Positions 1-5,246 of a stretch of DNA of 5,246 nt are shown in pieces (positions within the stretch are counted from its first letter, which is position 1; each line of letters opens with the position of its first letter). The notes beneath the pieces are model-generated. The model ran no database searches and was not told the origin of the DNA. It saw only the letters and a program-made list of their open reading frames with translations. Origin of the DNA: an uncultured Oscillospiraceae bacterium (GTDB lineage Bacteria > Bacillota > Clostridia > UBA1381); the NCBI GenBank assembly GCA_945876665.1, contig CAMCPC010000105.1:1-5246 (forward strand), given 5' to 3'. The position numbers and the translations under genes are program-made.

Positions 1-20
1 TACAAAAATACAAAATATAT

Positions 21-49
21 TTGACATAATTTTCAAAATGATGTATACT
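21..49 (+). promoter_or_regulatory. Sigma-A promoter of the SCP2-like gene
   Basis: A perfect -35 box TTGACA (21-26) is separated by exactly 17 nt from the -10 box TATACT (44-49). The predicted transcription start is near the G at 56, giving a leader of about 69 nt before the ATG at 125. The stretch upstream of the -35 (1-20) is A/T-only apart from two C residues and could act as an UP element. This is the only good promoter seen ahead of the gene, so the gene is probably transcribed alone and constitutively. The boxes are seen directly; activity is inferred. Confidence 0.85.
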
Positions 50-80
50 AAACATGAGTTTTAGTTCAAAGATAAACTAT

Positions 81-114
81 GACAGACAGATATTTTCTGT
101 CAACACGAAAGGAG
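81..114 (+). promoter_or_regulatory. Leader hairpin and ribosome binding site of the SCP2-like gene
   Basis: The overlapping direct repeat GACAGACAGA (81-90) faces TCTGTC (96-101). Either GACAGA copy can pair with it, giving a 6-bp hairpin with a loop of 5 or 9 nt. The ribosome binding site AAAGGAG (108-114) follows and lies 10 nt before the ATG at 125, which supports that start. The hairpin is short and could be chance; the ribosome binding site is solid. Confidence 0.6.
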
Positions 115-124
115 AATTTTTAAG

Positions 125-667
125 ATGACATTTGAACAGGCATTTTCAAAAGTTAAAGAAAAATTTGAAAACACTGATACAAGCAACGTTGCTGATTTTG
201 CAATTCAGCTAACTTTCATGGACGAAGATTGCAGCGGTATATTCAGTGCTTATGTCAGAGATGGGGTTCTTTTCGTTGAGCCTTATGATTACAAGGATAA
301 CGACCTTGCATTAACAATAACAAAGTCTGCATTATTGGCTGTTATTACAGGAAGATCAAGTCTTGACAAGGCTATTGCAAACGGCGATGCTTATGTTGAA
401 AGCGGTGACGTTTCAAAAATTGCTGATTTGAAGAACACAATTAAAAAGGCACCTGCTAAGAAAGCTCCTGCTAAGAAGACTGAAACTAAGCCGGCTGCAA
501 AGGCTCCTGCTAAGAAGGCTGAAACTAAGACTACAGCAGCTCCTGCTAAAAAAGTTGAAACTAAGACTACAGCAGCTCCTGCTAAAAAAGTTGAAACTAA
601 GACTACAACTAAAGCAACTGCAACAAATACTACAGCTACAAAACCAGCATCTAAGACAACAAAGTAA
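125..667 (+). CDS. SCP2-like domain protein with lysine-rich APAKK-repeat tail
   Basis: The protein has 180 residues in two parts. Residues about 3-106 resemble an SCP2 (sterol carrier protein 2) fold: an amphipathic N-terminal helix, a beta-rich middle (FAIQLTF, GIFSAYVRDGVLFVEP), a TITKSALLAVITGRSSLDKAI segment, then the typical SCP2 ending GDAYVESGDVSKIADL. The fold generally binds lipids or other hydrophobic ligands, but the bacterial role here is unknown. Residues 107-180 are a low-complexity tail with about 21 lysines in 74 residues, no arginine and no aromatics, and five APAKK motifs mixed with ETKTT, like histone H1-type tails. There is no signal peptide or membrane segment, so it is probably cytoplasmic. 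It has its own promoter and terminator and converges on tsf. The SCP2 call is from remembered family pattern; nucleic-acid or polyanion binding by the tail is inference. Confidence 0.8.
   Translation: MTFEQAFSKVKEKFENTDTSNVADFAIQLTFMDEDCSGIFSAYVRDGVLFVEPYDYKDNDLALTITKSALLAVITGRSSLDKAIANGDAYVESGDVSKIADLKNTIKKAPAKKAPAKKTETKPAAKAPAKKAETKTTAAPAKKVETKTTAAPAKKVETKTTTKATATNTTATKPASKTTK
521..607 (+). repeat. Perfect 36-bp in-frame tandem repeat coding for ETKTTAAPAKKV
   Basis: Positions 521-556 and 557-592 are identical 36-nt units, and 593-607 repeats the first 15 nt of a third copy, about 2.4 copies in all. Each unit encodes the 12 residues ETKTTAAPAKKV. A diverged 39-nt relative sits just before it at 482-520 (ETKPAAKAPAKKA). 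Identity at every synonymous position points to recent duplication by slippage or unequal recombination, so copy number may vary between strains without breaking the frame. Confidence 0.95.
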
Positions 668-676
668 TTGAGAATT

Positions 677-710
677 TAAGGCGGATTTCAATCCGCCTTA
701 TTTTTTCTTT
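677..710 (+). terminator. Intrinsic terminator of the SCP2-like gene
   Basis: A perfect 10-bp stem, TAAGGCGGAT (677-686) with ATCCGCCTTA (691-700), closes a TTCA tetraloop and is followed by TTTTTTCTTT (701-710). It starts 10 nt after the stop codon. This is a textbook rho-independent terminator on the plus strand. Confidence 0.93.
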
Positions 711-719
711 GAGATGTAC

Positions 720-757
720 AAAAAAGCCTCGGAAATGCTTTCACATTTCCGAGGCTT
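720..757 (-). terminator. Intrinsic terminator of the rpsB-tsf operon
   Basis: A perfect 14-bp stem joins 724-737 and 744-757 (plus-strand AAGCCTCGGAAATG and CATTTCCGAGGCTT) around a 6-nt loop. Six A residues at 720-725 give the U-tract on the minus-strand transcript, partly inside the stem. The hairpin begins 17 nt past the tsf stop codon. No U-tract follows it on the plus strand, so it is oriented for minus-strand transcripts. Confidence 0.93.
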
Positions 758-774
758 AAATTATCTCAAATTAA

Positions 775-1671
775 TTACTTAATCATTGATGCAACTTCTG
801 CTGCGAAATCGTCCTCACGCTTTTCAAGACCTTCGCCTGTTTCAAAACGTACGAACTGCTTTAATGTGATGTTGCCGACGCTCTGAATGTACTTAGCAAC
901 AGTTTCCTTGTTAGTAGCCTTAACGTATTCCTGTTCAAGAAGACATACTTCCTTAAGCTCCTTAGCAAGACGACCTGTAATCATCTTTTCAATGATATTG
1001 TCAGGCTTTGAAGCGTTCTTAGGATCGTTCTTAAGCTGAGCGATAAGGATTTCCTTTTCGTGATCCTTGTAGTCCTGAGGAACATCATCGCTTGAAAGGT
1101 ACTTCGGATTAAGAGCTGCAACCTGCATTGCAACGTTCTTTAGGCATTCCTTTGTAGCGTCATTGTTTTCAGCGTCAGCCTCAACAAGTACACCAATCTT
1201 ACCTGCAGCGTGGATATACTCTACAACTGCGCCTGTTGTTTCAATTCTTGCGAAACGTCTGATGTTCATGTTCTCGCCAATCTTTGCAATCTTAGCTGTA
1301 AGAAGCTCGCCGATTGTGCTGTCACCGCACTTAGTTTCCTTAAGTGCTTCAACGTCAGCAGGATTTGTTTCAGCTATTGTCTTAGCAACGTCTGATACAA
1401 ATTCCTGAAATTCAGCATTCTTTGCAACGAAGTCTGTTTCAGCGTTAACTTCAACAAGCACGCCTACGTTACCGTCAACATAAGCCTTTACTATACCTTC
1501 AGCTGCAATTCTGCCTGCCTTCTTTGCAGCAGTTGCAAGACCCTTTTCTCTCAAAAACTCAACAGCCTTATCCTTGTCGCCGTCTGTTTCTGTAAGAGCC
1601 TTTTTACAGTCCATCATACCGCAGCCTGTGATTTCTCTAAGTTCTTTTACGTCTTTTGCTGTAAATGCCAT
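775..1671 (-). CDS. tsf: Translation elongation factor Ts (EF-Ts)
   Basis: EF-Ts is the guanine-nucleotide exchange factor of EF-Tu: it releases GDP so that EF-Tu can reload GTP in the cytoplasmic elongation cycle. The 298-residue length is normal for the family. Residues 1-55 form the UBA-like N-terminal domain with the characteristic LREITGCGMMDCKKAL stretch. The core signature TDFVAKN lies at 79-85, and its D80-F81 pair falls at the same numbers as the EF-Tu-contacting residues of the E. coli protein. The two-part core dimerisation region follows to the C-terminus, ending in ASMIK. The ATG start at 1671 is fixed by AGGAGG 8 nt upstream. It lies 33 nt downstream of rpsB with no promoter or terminator between, so the two are co-transcribed. 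A strong terminator follows directly, so pyrH and frr, often the next genes in this operon, are not attached here. Confidence 0.98.
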   Translation of the reverse strand: MAFTAKDVKELREITGCGMMDCKKALTETDGDKDKAVEFLREKGLATAAKKAGRIAAEGIVKAYVDGNVGVLVEVNAETDFVAKNAEFQEFVSDVAKTIAETNPADVEALKETKCGDSTIGELLTAKIAKIGENMNIRRFARIETTGAVVEYIHAAGKIGVLVEADAENNDATKECLKNVAMQVAALNPKYLSSDDVPQDYKDHEKEILIAQLKNDPKNASKPDNIIEKMITGRLAKELKEVCLLEQEYVKATNKETVAKYIQSVGNITLKQFVRFETGEGLEKREDDFAAEVASMIK

Positions 1672-1679
1672 TCTTTTAT

Positions 1680-1685
1680 CCTCCT
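1680..1685 (-). promoter_or_regulatory. Ribosome binding site of tsf
   Basis: The minus strand reads AGGAGG, 8 nt before the ATG of tsf, inside the 33-nt rpsB-tsf gap. It is a strong Shine-Dalgarno site, in line with independent high-level initiation on the shared mRNA. It settles the tsf start. Confidence 0.9.
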
Positions 1686-1704
1686 ATTTATTTTTTTTGA
1701 AAAA

Positions 1705-2451
1705 TTATTCTTCTGTTGTTTCTTCTGTTTCTGCTTCAGCTTCTACAGCTTCAGCTACTGCATCCTCACCCTGTCTGCCTTCGATAATAGCATTTGCCAT
1801 TGTTGAAGCGATTAGCTTTACGGCTCTGATAGCGTCATCGTTACCCGGGATAACGTAATCAACTTCGTCAGGGTCACAGTTTGTATCAACTATAGCTACT
1901 ACAGGAATACCAAGCTTCTTAGCTTCTGCGATAGCTATCTTTTCCTTTCTTGGGTCAACGATGAACATTGCGCCCGGAAGCTTCTTCATGTCCTTGATAC
2001 CGCCAAGGTACTTTTCAAGCTTATCTCTCTGAGCCTTAAGCTTGATAACTTCCTTCTTAGGAAGCATATCGAATGTACCGTCTTCTTCCATAGCGTTAAT
2101 CTGAGCAAGTCTTTCAATTCTCTTCTGAATTGTCTTGAAGTTTGTAAGCATACCGCCAAGCCATCTTGCGTTTACATAGTACATGCCTACTCTTTCAGCC
2201 TCTTCCTTGATTGAGTCCTGAGCCTGCTTCTTTGTACCTACGAAAAGGATGTCCTCGCCTGATGCAGCGATGTCTCTTACGAAATAGTAAGCTTCCTCTA
2301 CCTTCTTTACTGTCTTCTGAAGGTCGATGATGTAGATACCGTTTCTCTCTGTGAAGATGTATTCAGCCATTTTAGGGTTCCATCTTCTTGTCTGGTGTCC
2401 GAAATGAACACCTGCTTCTAAAAGCTGTTTCATTGAAATTACGTTTGCCAT
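1705..2451 (-). CDS. rpsB: 30S ribosomal protein S2
   Basis: S2 is a late-assembling protein of the small ribosomal subunit that sits between head and body and helps recruit S1 where S1 is present. The 248 residues show the family's N-terminal signature ([22 protein letters not shown], about residues 7-28), the [15 protein letters not shown] segment, FVGTKKQAQ, the [15 protein letters not shown] motif, and the C-terminal motif [37 protein letters not shown]. The tail from about residue 226 is acidic ([15 protein letters not shown]), a common and variable feature of Clostridia S2. The ATG at 2451 is chosen because AAGGAGG lies 8 nt upstream and the [19 protein letters not shown] start matches the family. 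It is the first gene of the rpsB-tsf operon. Expression is probably controlled through its structured leader, as S2 autoregulates in other bacteria; that regulation is inferred here. Confidence 0.98.
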   Translation of the reverse strand: MANVISMKQLLEAGVHFGHQTRRWNPKMAEYIFTERNGIYIIDLQKTVKKVEEAYYFVRDIAASGEDILFVGTKKQAQDSIKEEAERVGMYYVNARWLGGMLTNFKTIQKRIERLAQINAMEEDGTFDMLPKKEVIKLKAQRDKLEKYLGGIKDMKKLPGAMFIVDPRKEKIAIAEAKKLGIPVVAIVDTNCDPDEVDYVIPGNDDAIRAVKLIASTMANAIIEGRQGEDAVAEAVEAEAETEETTEE

Positions 2452-2459
2452 TTTTATTT

Positions 2460-2466
2460 CCTCCTT
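2460..2466 (-). promoter_or_regulatory. Ribosome binding site of rpsB
   Basis: The minus strand reads AAGGAGG, 8 nt before the rpsB ATG. A second Shine-Dalgarno-like GGAGG (2481-2485) sits about 15 nt further upstream at the foot of the leader hairpin. There it cannot serve rpsB at normal spacing, but it could act as a decoy or regulatory ribosome site. Confidence 0.9.
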
Positions 2467-2484
2467 GTTTTTTGATTATTCCTC

Positions 2485-2546
2485 CATCTGTTTCGCCTTA
2501 TGCGAAGACCCCGGCAAATGGGCAACTTCCGCATAATCCACAGATG
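2485..2546 (-). promoter_or_regulatory. Structured 5' leader of rpsB-tsf, candidate autoregulatory element
   Basis: The leader between the predicted start of transcription (near 2562) and the rpsB ATG is about 110 nt. In it, 2540-2546 and 2485-2491 pair perfectly over 7 bp (RNA CAUCUGU with ACAGAUG). Inside, 2530-2536 pairs with 2498-2504 over 7 bp (UUAUGCG with CGCAUAA). After a single bulged base at 2529, a 3-bp stem follows (2526-2528 with 2505-2507). The apical 18-nt loop contains CCC and GGG runs that could close further. There is no U-tract, so it is not a terminator. S2 is known to repress its own mRNA through a leader structure in E. coli; a similar role here is inference, and I cannot match this fold to a named RNA family. 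Confidence 0.6.
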
Positions 2547-2568
2547 TGTGTATTTTTCATACCGAAAT

Positions 2569-2597
2569 ATTTTACCACAATATTTTATAAAAATCAA
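2569..2597 (-). promoter_or_regulatory. Extended -10 sigma-A promoter of rpsB-tsf
   Basis: On the minus strand a -35 box TTGATT (2597-2592) is followed after exactly 17 nt by the -10 box TAAAAT (2574-2569). TGG directly before the -10 supplies the TGn extended element. The predicted start of transcription is about position 2562. Strong matching at all three elements fits a highly expressed ribosomal protein operon. Confidence 0.85.
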
Positions 2598-2600
2598 TAC

Positions 2601-2627
2601 TTTTTTCAATATTTTTCAAATATTTTT
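2601..2627 (-). promoter_or_regulatory. Phased A-tracts / UP-element-like region upstream of rpsB
   Basis: Three A-tracts on the minus strand lie at 2601-2606, 2612-2616 and 2623-2627. Their centres are about 10.5 and 11 bp apart, one helical turn each, directly upstream of the -35 box. Such phasing gives intrinsic bending and resembles UP elements contacted by the RNA polymerase alpha subunit. The pattern is seen directly; its effect is inferred. Confidence 0.55.
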
Positions 2628-2631
2628 ATAT

Positions 2632-2660
2632 AAAAAAGGCGGAATTTAATCCGCCTTTTT
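2632..2660 (-). terminator. Intrinsic terminator of the beta-helix protein gene
   Basis: On the minus strand AAAAAGGCGGA (2660-2650) pairs with TCCGCCTTTTT (2643-2633) around a 6-nt loop, and the U-tract runs through 2637-2632. It begins only 3 nt after the stop codon. Because the stem is flanked by A-runs and T-runs it is partly bidirectional. It also insulates the rpsB promoter from transcription coming from the right. Confidence 0.92.
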
Positions 2661-2663
2661 GTG

Positions 2664-5246
2664 TTATTTAGTTGCCGTAAGCGTTAATGTGATTGTGCCG
2701 GAATATGTTCCGCCTGTTACAAGTCCGTATGTTCCTGCATAATTCCCAATCCATTCTCCTCCGTTGACGCTGCCGCCGTAGTTTAACGTATATGAGCCGC
2801 TTGCCATATCAGGTGTTGATACAAACACCCACGAATATGATTTTGACGGCACATACGTTGCTATTTCAGTTCCGCTGCTGTCAGTAAGCTTGAACGCCTT
2901 TCCTGCCGACTGACTGCTGAGGCTGCCTGATGTCGAGCTGCCCGGCTGCTGTCCGGGGCCTCCCATACCGCCGCCCGAAGAATATCTTGACGAGGTTACA
3001 ACATAATATTGTGAATTTGTCGATGATGTCGGAGTAACCGCCATATCGGACGTACCTGCGCCTATTACAATGCCGCCCGTAACTTTTAAGGTGTTTCCGT
3101 TATCTCCTACATCAAATACACCGTTTCCGCCACTTGTAGGACCATTTACAAGAACTGTTCCGCCGGAAATAACTCCGTCACCGTTTGAGTCAAAACCATC
3201 GCCCTCTGCTTCTATATACAGAAGTCCTCCGGAAACCTCAAGATAACCATAGGTTGACGAATCCTCGCCACCCCAGTTAGGACCGCCGGTGCCGCCCGGC
3301 CCTGCAAACAGTTCAATTGAACCGACAGAGGACAGAGTTGCAGTCGTTAAGTCAAGAGCCTCACCAGTTGGTTCGTCACCTGCGGCATTTGCGCCGTCAT
3401 CTGATGAAACAACTCTCGTTTCGCCGCCCTGAACATAAATCTTAGCCGCTTCTATTCCCTCATAGCTCTTTGTAACATTTATATCCGCATTGTCTGTTAT
3501 ATACAAATAGCAGTCGCCGTGCACGCCGTCATCACCCGATGCCGCTGTAATATTTCCGCCCAAAATACGGACTGTATTATTTGAATGAATGGCATCGTCA
3601 TATGTGTCTATATCAAATGTGCCGCCGGAAATGTATACAAGATTTCCTGCCTTTACACCCTTGCAGCTTTCCTCGGTCGTTGTTGTGTTTGACGAGCCGC
3701 CGAAGGCTGTCAAATCAAATGTACCGCCGGAAATATTCGTGATATTCTCGCCCTGAATACAATCCATAGTTGAATTTACTGTAATATTGCCGGCTGTTAT
3801 AACAACATTTCCCGTGCCGCACTGTATACCGTCCTCGCTGCACGTTATATCAAGCGTTCCGCCGTTAATATCAATTTCGCCCTCAACAGAGCCGAGAACT
3901 GTTGTTCCGTCAGTATCGTAAATAATCTCGCTTACCTGTATGCCCTCCTGAGCCTTTGTAACCGTGATGTCAGCAGTGTCGCTTATCGTTACATTCTTGA
4001 CCGCCTTTATAGCGTCCTCGCCCGCCGACGCAGTAACCTTGCCGCCTGTGATTAATACGCAGCCGTCACCCTCTGCCGGAGTACCGCTTGTAAGCGTTGA
4101 ATCCTCAAGGTATGCCACGCTTGACGCGTTCGCCTTAATTGCCTCGCCCGCGGCTGTTATGTTGATTGTGCCGCCCGCTATTGTAAGCAGCATATCAGCC
4201 TGTATACCGTCGCCGTTGGATATTGTACCGTCAGTTTCTGTAATTGTATTTGCCGTTATGTTAATAACACCGCCGTTTATCGTAACATTTCCGCCCTCGA
4301 CAACTGTTTCTCCCGTTGTCGCGTCTGTTACAAGCTCCGGTTCTTTATCTGATTTTATACCGTCACCGCCTGAAACTACTGTTACAGATTTATTTTTCTT
4401 TGTTATCTTTACGGAATTGTCACCCTTAATGCCATTGTTACCGGCATTTACATATAAATCGCAGACACCTATTTCAAGATCATCTTTACAGCGTATACCG
4501 TTGCCGAGGGCTGAATTAGCCGTAATTTTACCCTCTCCCTTTACGGCAAGGTCATTTTTACTATATATGCCGCACGCGCTGTCGGCAGATGCGCTGAATG
4601 TATTTTCCGTGTCTGCCGCCGGAACAAGAGTAACCTTTCCTGATGTGGCTTTGAAAGCGTCATCGCTTGTGTTTGTGACATTTACGTTATTAAGATTAAC
4701 AATAATTTCATCATCAGGCGATGCTGACACAACCTTTATCTGACCGTCGGTAAGCATACCCTCAACATCATATGTGCCTGCCGCTGTGATTATAGCAGTT
4801 GTGCCGCTTACGGTTACGTTTTCAACACCATCTGCATTGATTGATGTACCGTTAAGGTGGATTATTCCGTCACCGGGCGCAGGTGTGCTGTTCGGGTCAA
4901 TTGTCGGCGTCGGAGCTGCCTCCTTTGTTGTAATGGTTACAGTTATATCGCCTGTTATTTTTGTTATTCTGTAGGTGTGTGCTCCAAGCTCCGCAGGAAG
5001 CTTAAGATTTTTGTAATTTGCAGGAGTTACCGTAACGCTGTCAACTTCATAGCCGTCCTCTAAAACAACCATAAAATTAACCTGTCCGTCACCTGATGTG
5101 TCTACCTCTCCTGTGGCGCTGCTTCTTGCATATGCCTCGGTTACATTTTCATTTGCATTTGTGAAGTCCTGCGTATCCGATACCGTAACGGTCACATGGC
5201 TGTCAGTTACAAAAGTTGCCTTATACCCCTCTGTCACCGGTGTGTC
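2664..5246 (-). CDS. Cthe_2159-like carbohydrate-binding beta-helix protein, 5'-truncated by the window
   Basis: The frame stays open to the right edge, so the true start lies outside; the GTG at 5237 is an internal valine (residue 1 below). At least 860 codons are visible. Residues about 4-104 form a beta-rich module (GQVNFMVVLEDGYEVDSVTV, YRITKITGDITVTI). Then come a Pro/Thr linker (APTPTIDPNSTPAPG, 108-122), a long repetitive region (about 125-730) with a ladder of DGI/DAI-type turns and (I/V)xGGxxxI strands, a Gly/Ser/Gln linker (753-779), and a C-terminal beta-rich domain (780-857). The opening and repeats match the Cthe_2159 family (formerly DUF4353), a right-handed beta-helix related to polysaccharide lyases whose founding member was reported to bind cellulose and polygalacturonate. 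I see no catalytic motif, C-terminal dockerin, LPXTG or SLH domain. Secretion is likely, but the signal peptide would be off-window. It is the last gene of its unit. Confidence 0.85.
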   Translation of the reverse strand, partial: DTPVTEGYKATFVTDSHVTVTVSDTQDFTNANENVTEAYARSSATGEVDTSGDGQVNFMVVLEDGYEVDSVTVTPANYKNLKLPAELGAHTYRITKITGDITVTITTKEAAPTPTIDPNSTPAPGDGIIHLNGTSINADGVENVTVSGTTAIITAAGTYDVEGMLTDGQIKVVSASPDDEIIVNLNNVNVTNTSDDAFKATSGKVTLVPAADTENTFSASADSACGIYSKNDLAVKGEGKITANSALGNGIRCKDDLEIGVCDLYVNAGNNGIKGDNSVKITKKNKSVTVVSGGDGIKSDKEPELVTDATTGETVVEGGNVTINGGVINITANTITETDGTISNGDGIQADMLLTIAGGTINITAAGEAIKANASSVAYLEDSTLTSGTPAEGDGCVLITGGKVTASAGEDAIKAVKNVTISDTADITVTKAQEGIQVSEIIYDTDGTTVLGSVEGEIDINGGTLDITCSEDGIQCGTGNVVITAGNITVNSTMDCIQGENITNISGGTFDLTAFGGSSNTTTTEESCKGVKAGNLVYISGGTFDIDTYDDAIHSNNTVRILGGNITAASGDDGVHGDCYLYITDNADINVTKSYEGIEAAKIYVQGGETRVVSSDDGANAAGDEPTGEALDLTTATLSSVGSIELFAGPGGTGGPNWGGEDSSTYGYLEVSGGLLYIEAEGDGFDSNGDGVISGGTVLVNGPTSGGNGVFDVGDNGNTLKVTGGIVIGAGTSDMAVTPTSSTNSQYYVVTSSRYSSGGGMGGPGQQPGSSTSGSLSSQSAGKAFKLTDSSGTEIATYVPSKSYSWVFVSTPDMASGSYTLNYGGSVNGGEWIGNYAGTYGLVTGGTYSGTITLTLTATK
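3111..4664 (-). repeat. Protein-level ladder of about 22-residue beta-helix coils
   Basis: Turn motifs such as GDGIKSD, GDGIQAD, GEAIKAN, EDAIKAV, EDGIQCG, DDAIHSN, DDGVHGD and GDGFDSN recur. The central hydrophobic residues fall at about 195, 224, 248, 270, 294, 345, 367, 410, 433, 471, 494, 528, 550, 572, 595, 616, 682 and 707. Eleven of the 17 steps are 21-25 residues. The longer steps (29-66) look like insertions or one to two degenerate coils. The repeat is not conserved at DNA level, so it is an old structural repeat rather than a recent duplication. The Asp/Glu ladder would suit calcium or ligand binding. Confidence 0.8.

Noticed and set aside
413..691. Minus-strand open frame with repeated Ser/Cys/Phe-rich units opposite the SCP2-like gene
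   Set aside because: It is the antisense reading of the APAKK repeat region, has no ribosome binding site, and runs into the terminator of the true gene.
1163..1408. Plus-strand open frames inside tsf and rpsB (also 1210-1395 and 1574-1858)
   Set aside because: They are antisense to highly conserved genes, with no ribosome binding sites or recognisable protein content.
2388..2633. Plus-strand 81-codon frame across the rpsB promoter region
   Set aside because: It overlaps the rpsB start, leader and promoter and reads AT-rich intergenic sequence as Phe/Ile/Tyr; no ribosome binding site.
3100..4660. Recurring plus-strand CCGCCGGAAAT-like words as a possible DNA repeat or CRISPR
   Set aside because: They encode the recurrent (I/V)SGGT turn of the beta-helix, differ at many bases, and have irregular spacing with no constant repeat-spacer pattern.
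3964..4743. Plus-strand 259-codon hydrophobic frame opposite the beta-helix gene (also 4774-4974 and 4857-5063)
   Set aside because: The repetitive Gly/Asp/Thr/Val coding strand produces a Pro/Ser/Val-rich shadow that mimics membrane segments. There is no ribosome binding site, and the opposite frame has clear family features.
5085..5102. Dockerin-like calcium loop DTSGDGQVNF near the N-terminal end of the beta-helix protein
   Set aside because: Only one loop is present and what follows is beta-strand sequence, not the paired helix-loop pattern of a dockerin.
5235..5237. GTG as start codon of the beta-helix gene
   Set aside because: The frame continues upstream to the window edge (Asp-Thr-Pro before it), and there is no signal peptide or visible ribosome binding site. 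It is an internal valine.

Overview
The window looks like a chromosomal segment from an anaerobic, gut-type member of the Bacillota (class Clostridia, most like the Ruminococcus/Oscillospiraceae group). I infer this from three things: AGGAGG-type ribosome binding sites and AT-rich sigma-A promoters; the sequence character of ribosomal protein S2 and EF-Ts; and a secreted-type Cthe_2159-like beta-helix protein together with an SCP2-like protein carrying a lysine-rich tail. I cannot name the species from sequence alone.

Layout from left to right. Positions 1-124 hold a near-consensus promoter, a short leader with a small hairpin, and a ribosome binding site for a plus-strand gene (125-667). This gene encodes an SCP2-like domain fused to a repetitive APAKK-rich tail, and part of the tail is a perfect 36-bp tandem repeat. 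Positions 668-774 hold two back-to-back intrinsic terminators between convergent genes. The minus-strand operon rpsB-tsf (S2, then EF-Ts) fills 775-2451. Upstream of it, 2452-2631 holds a strong extended -10 promoter, phased A-tracts and a leader of about 110 nt that can fold into a long hairpin, a plausible site for autoregulation. A terminator at 2632-2660 closes the last gene. That gene (2664 to the right edge, minus strand) is 5'-truncated by the window and encodes a large repetitive beta-helix protein of the Cthe_2159 family, probably extracellular and carbohydrate-binding.

The three transcription units appear independent. rpsB and tsf serve translation, the SCP2-like gene is a monocistronic unit of unknown role, and the beta-helix gene is the last gene of its own unit. 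I see no mobile element, CRISPR array, tRNA or rRNA, and no convincing new multi-gene system. The least explained items are the SCP2-like/lysine-tail chimera, the structured rpsB leader (which also contains a tiny cysteine-rich ORF), and the unclassified flanking domains of the beta-helix protein.
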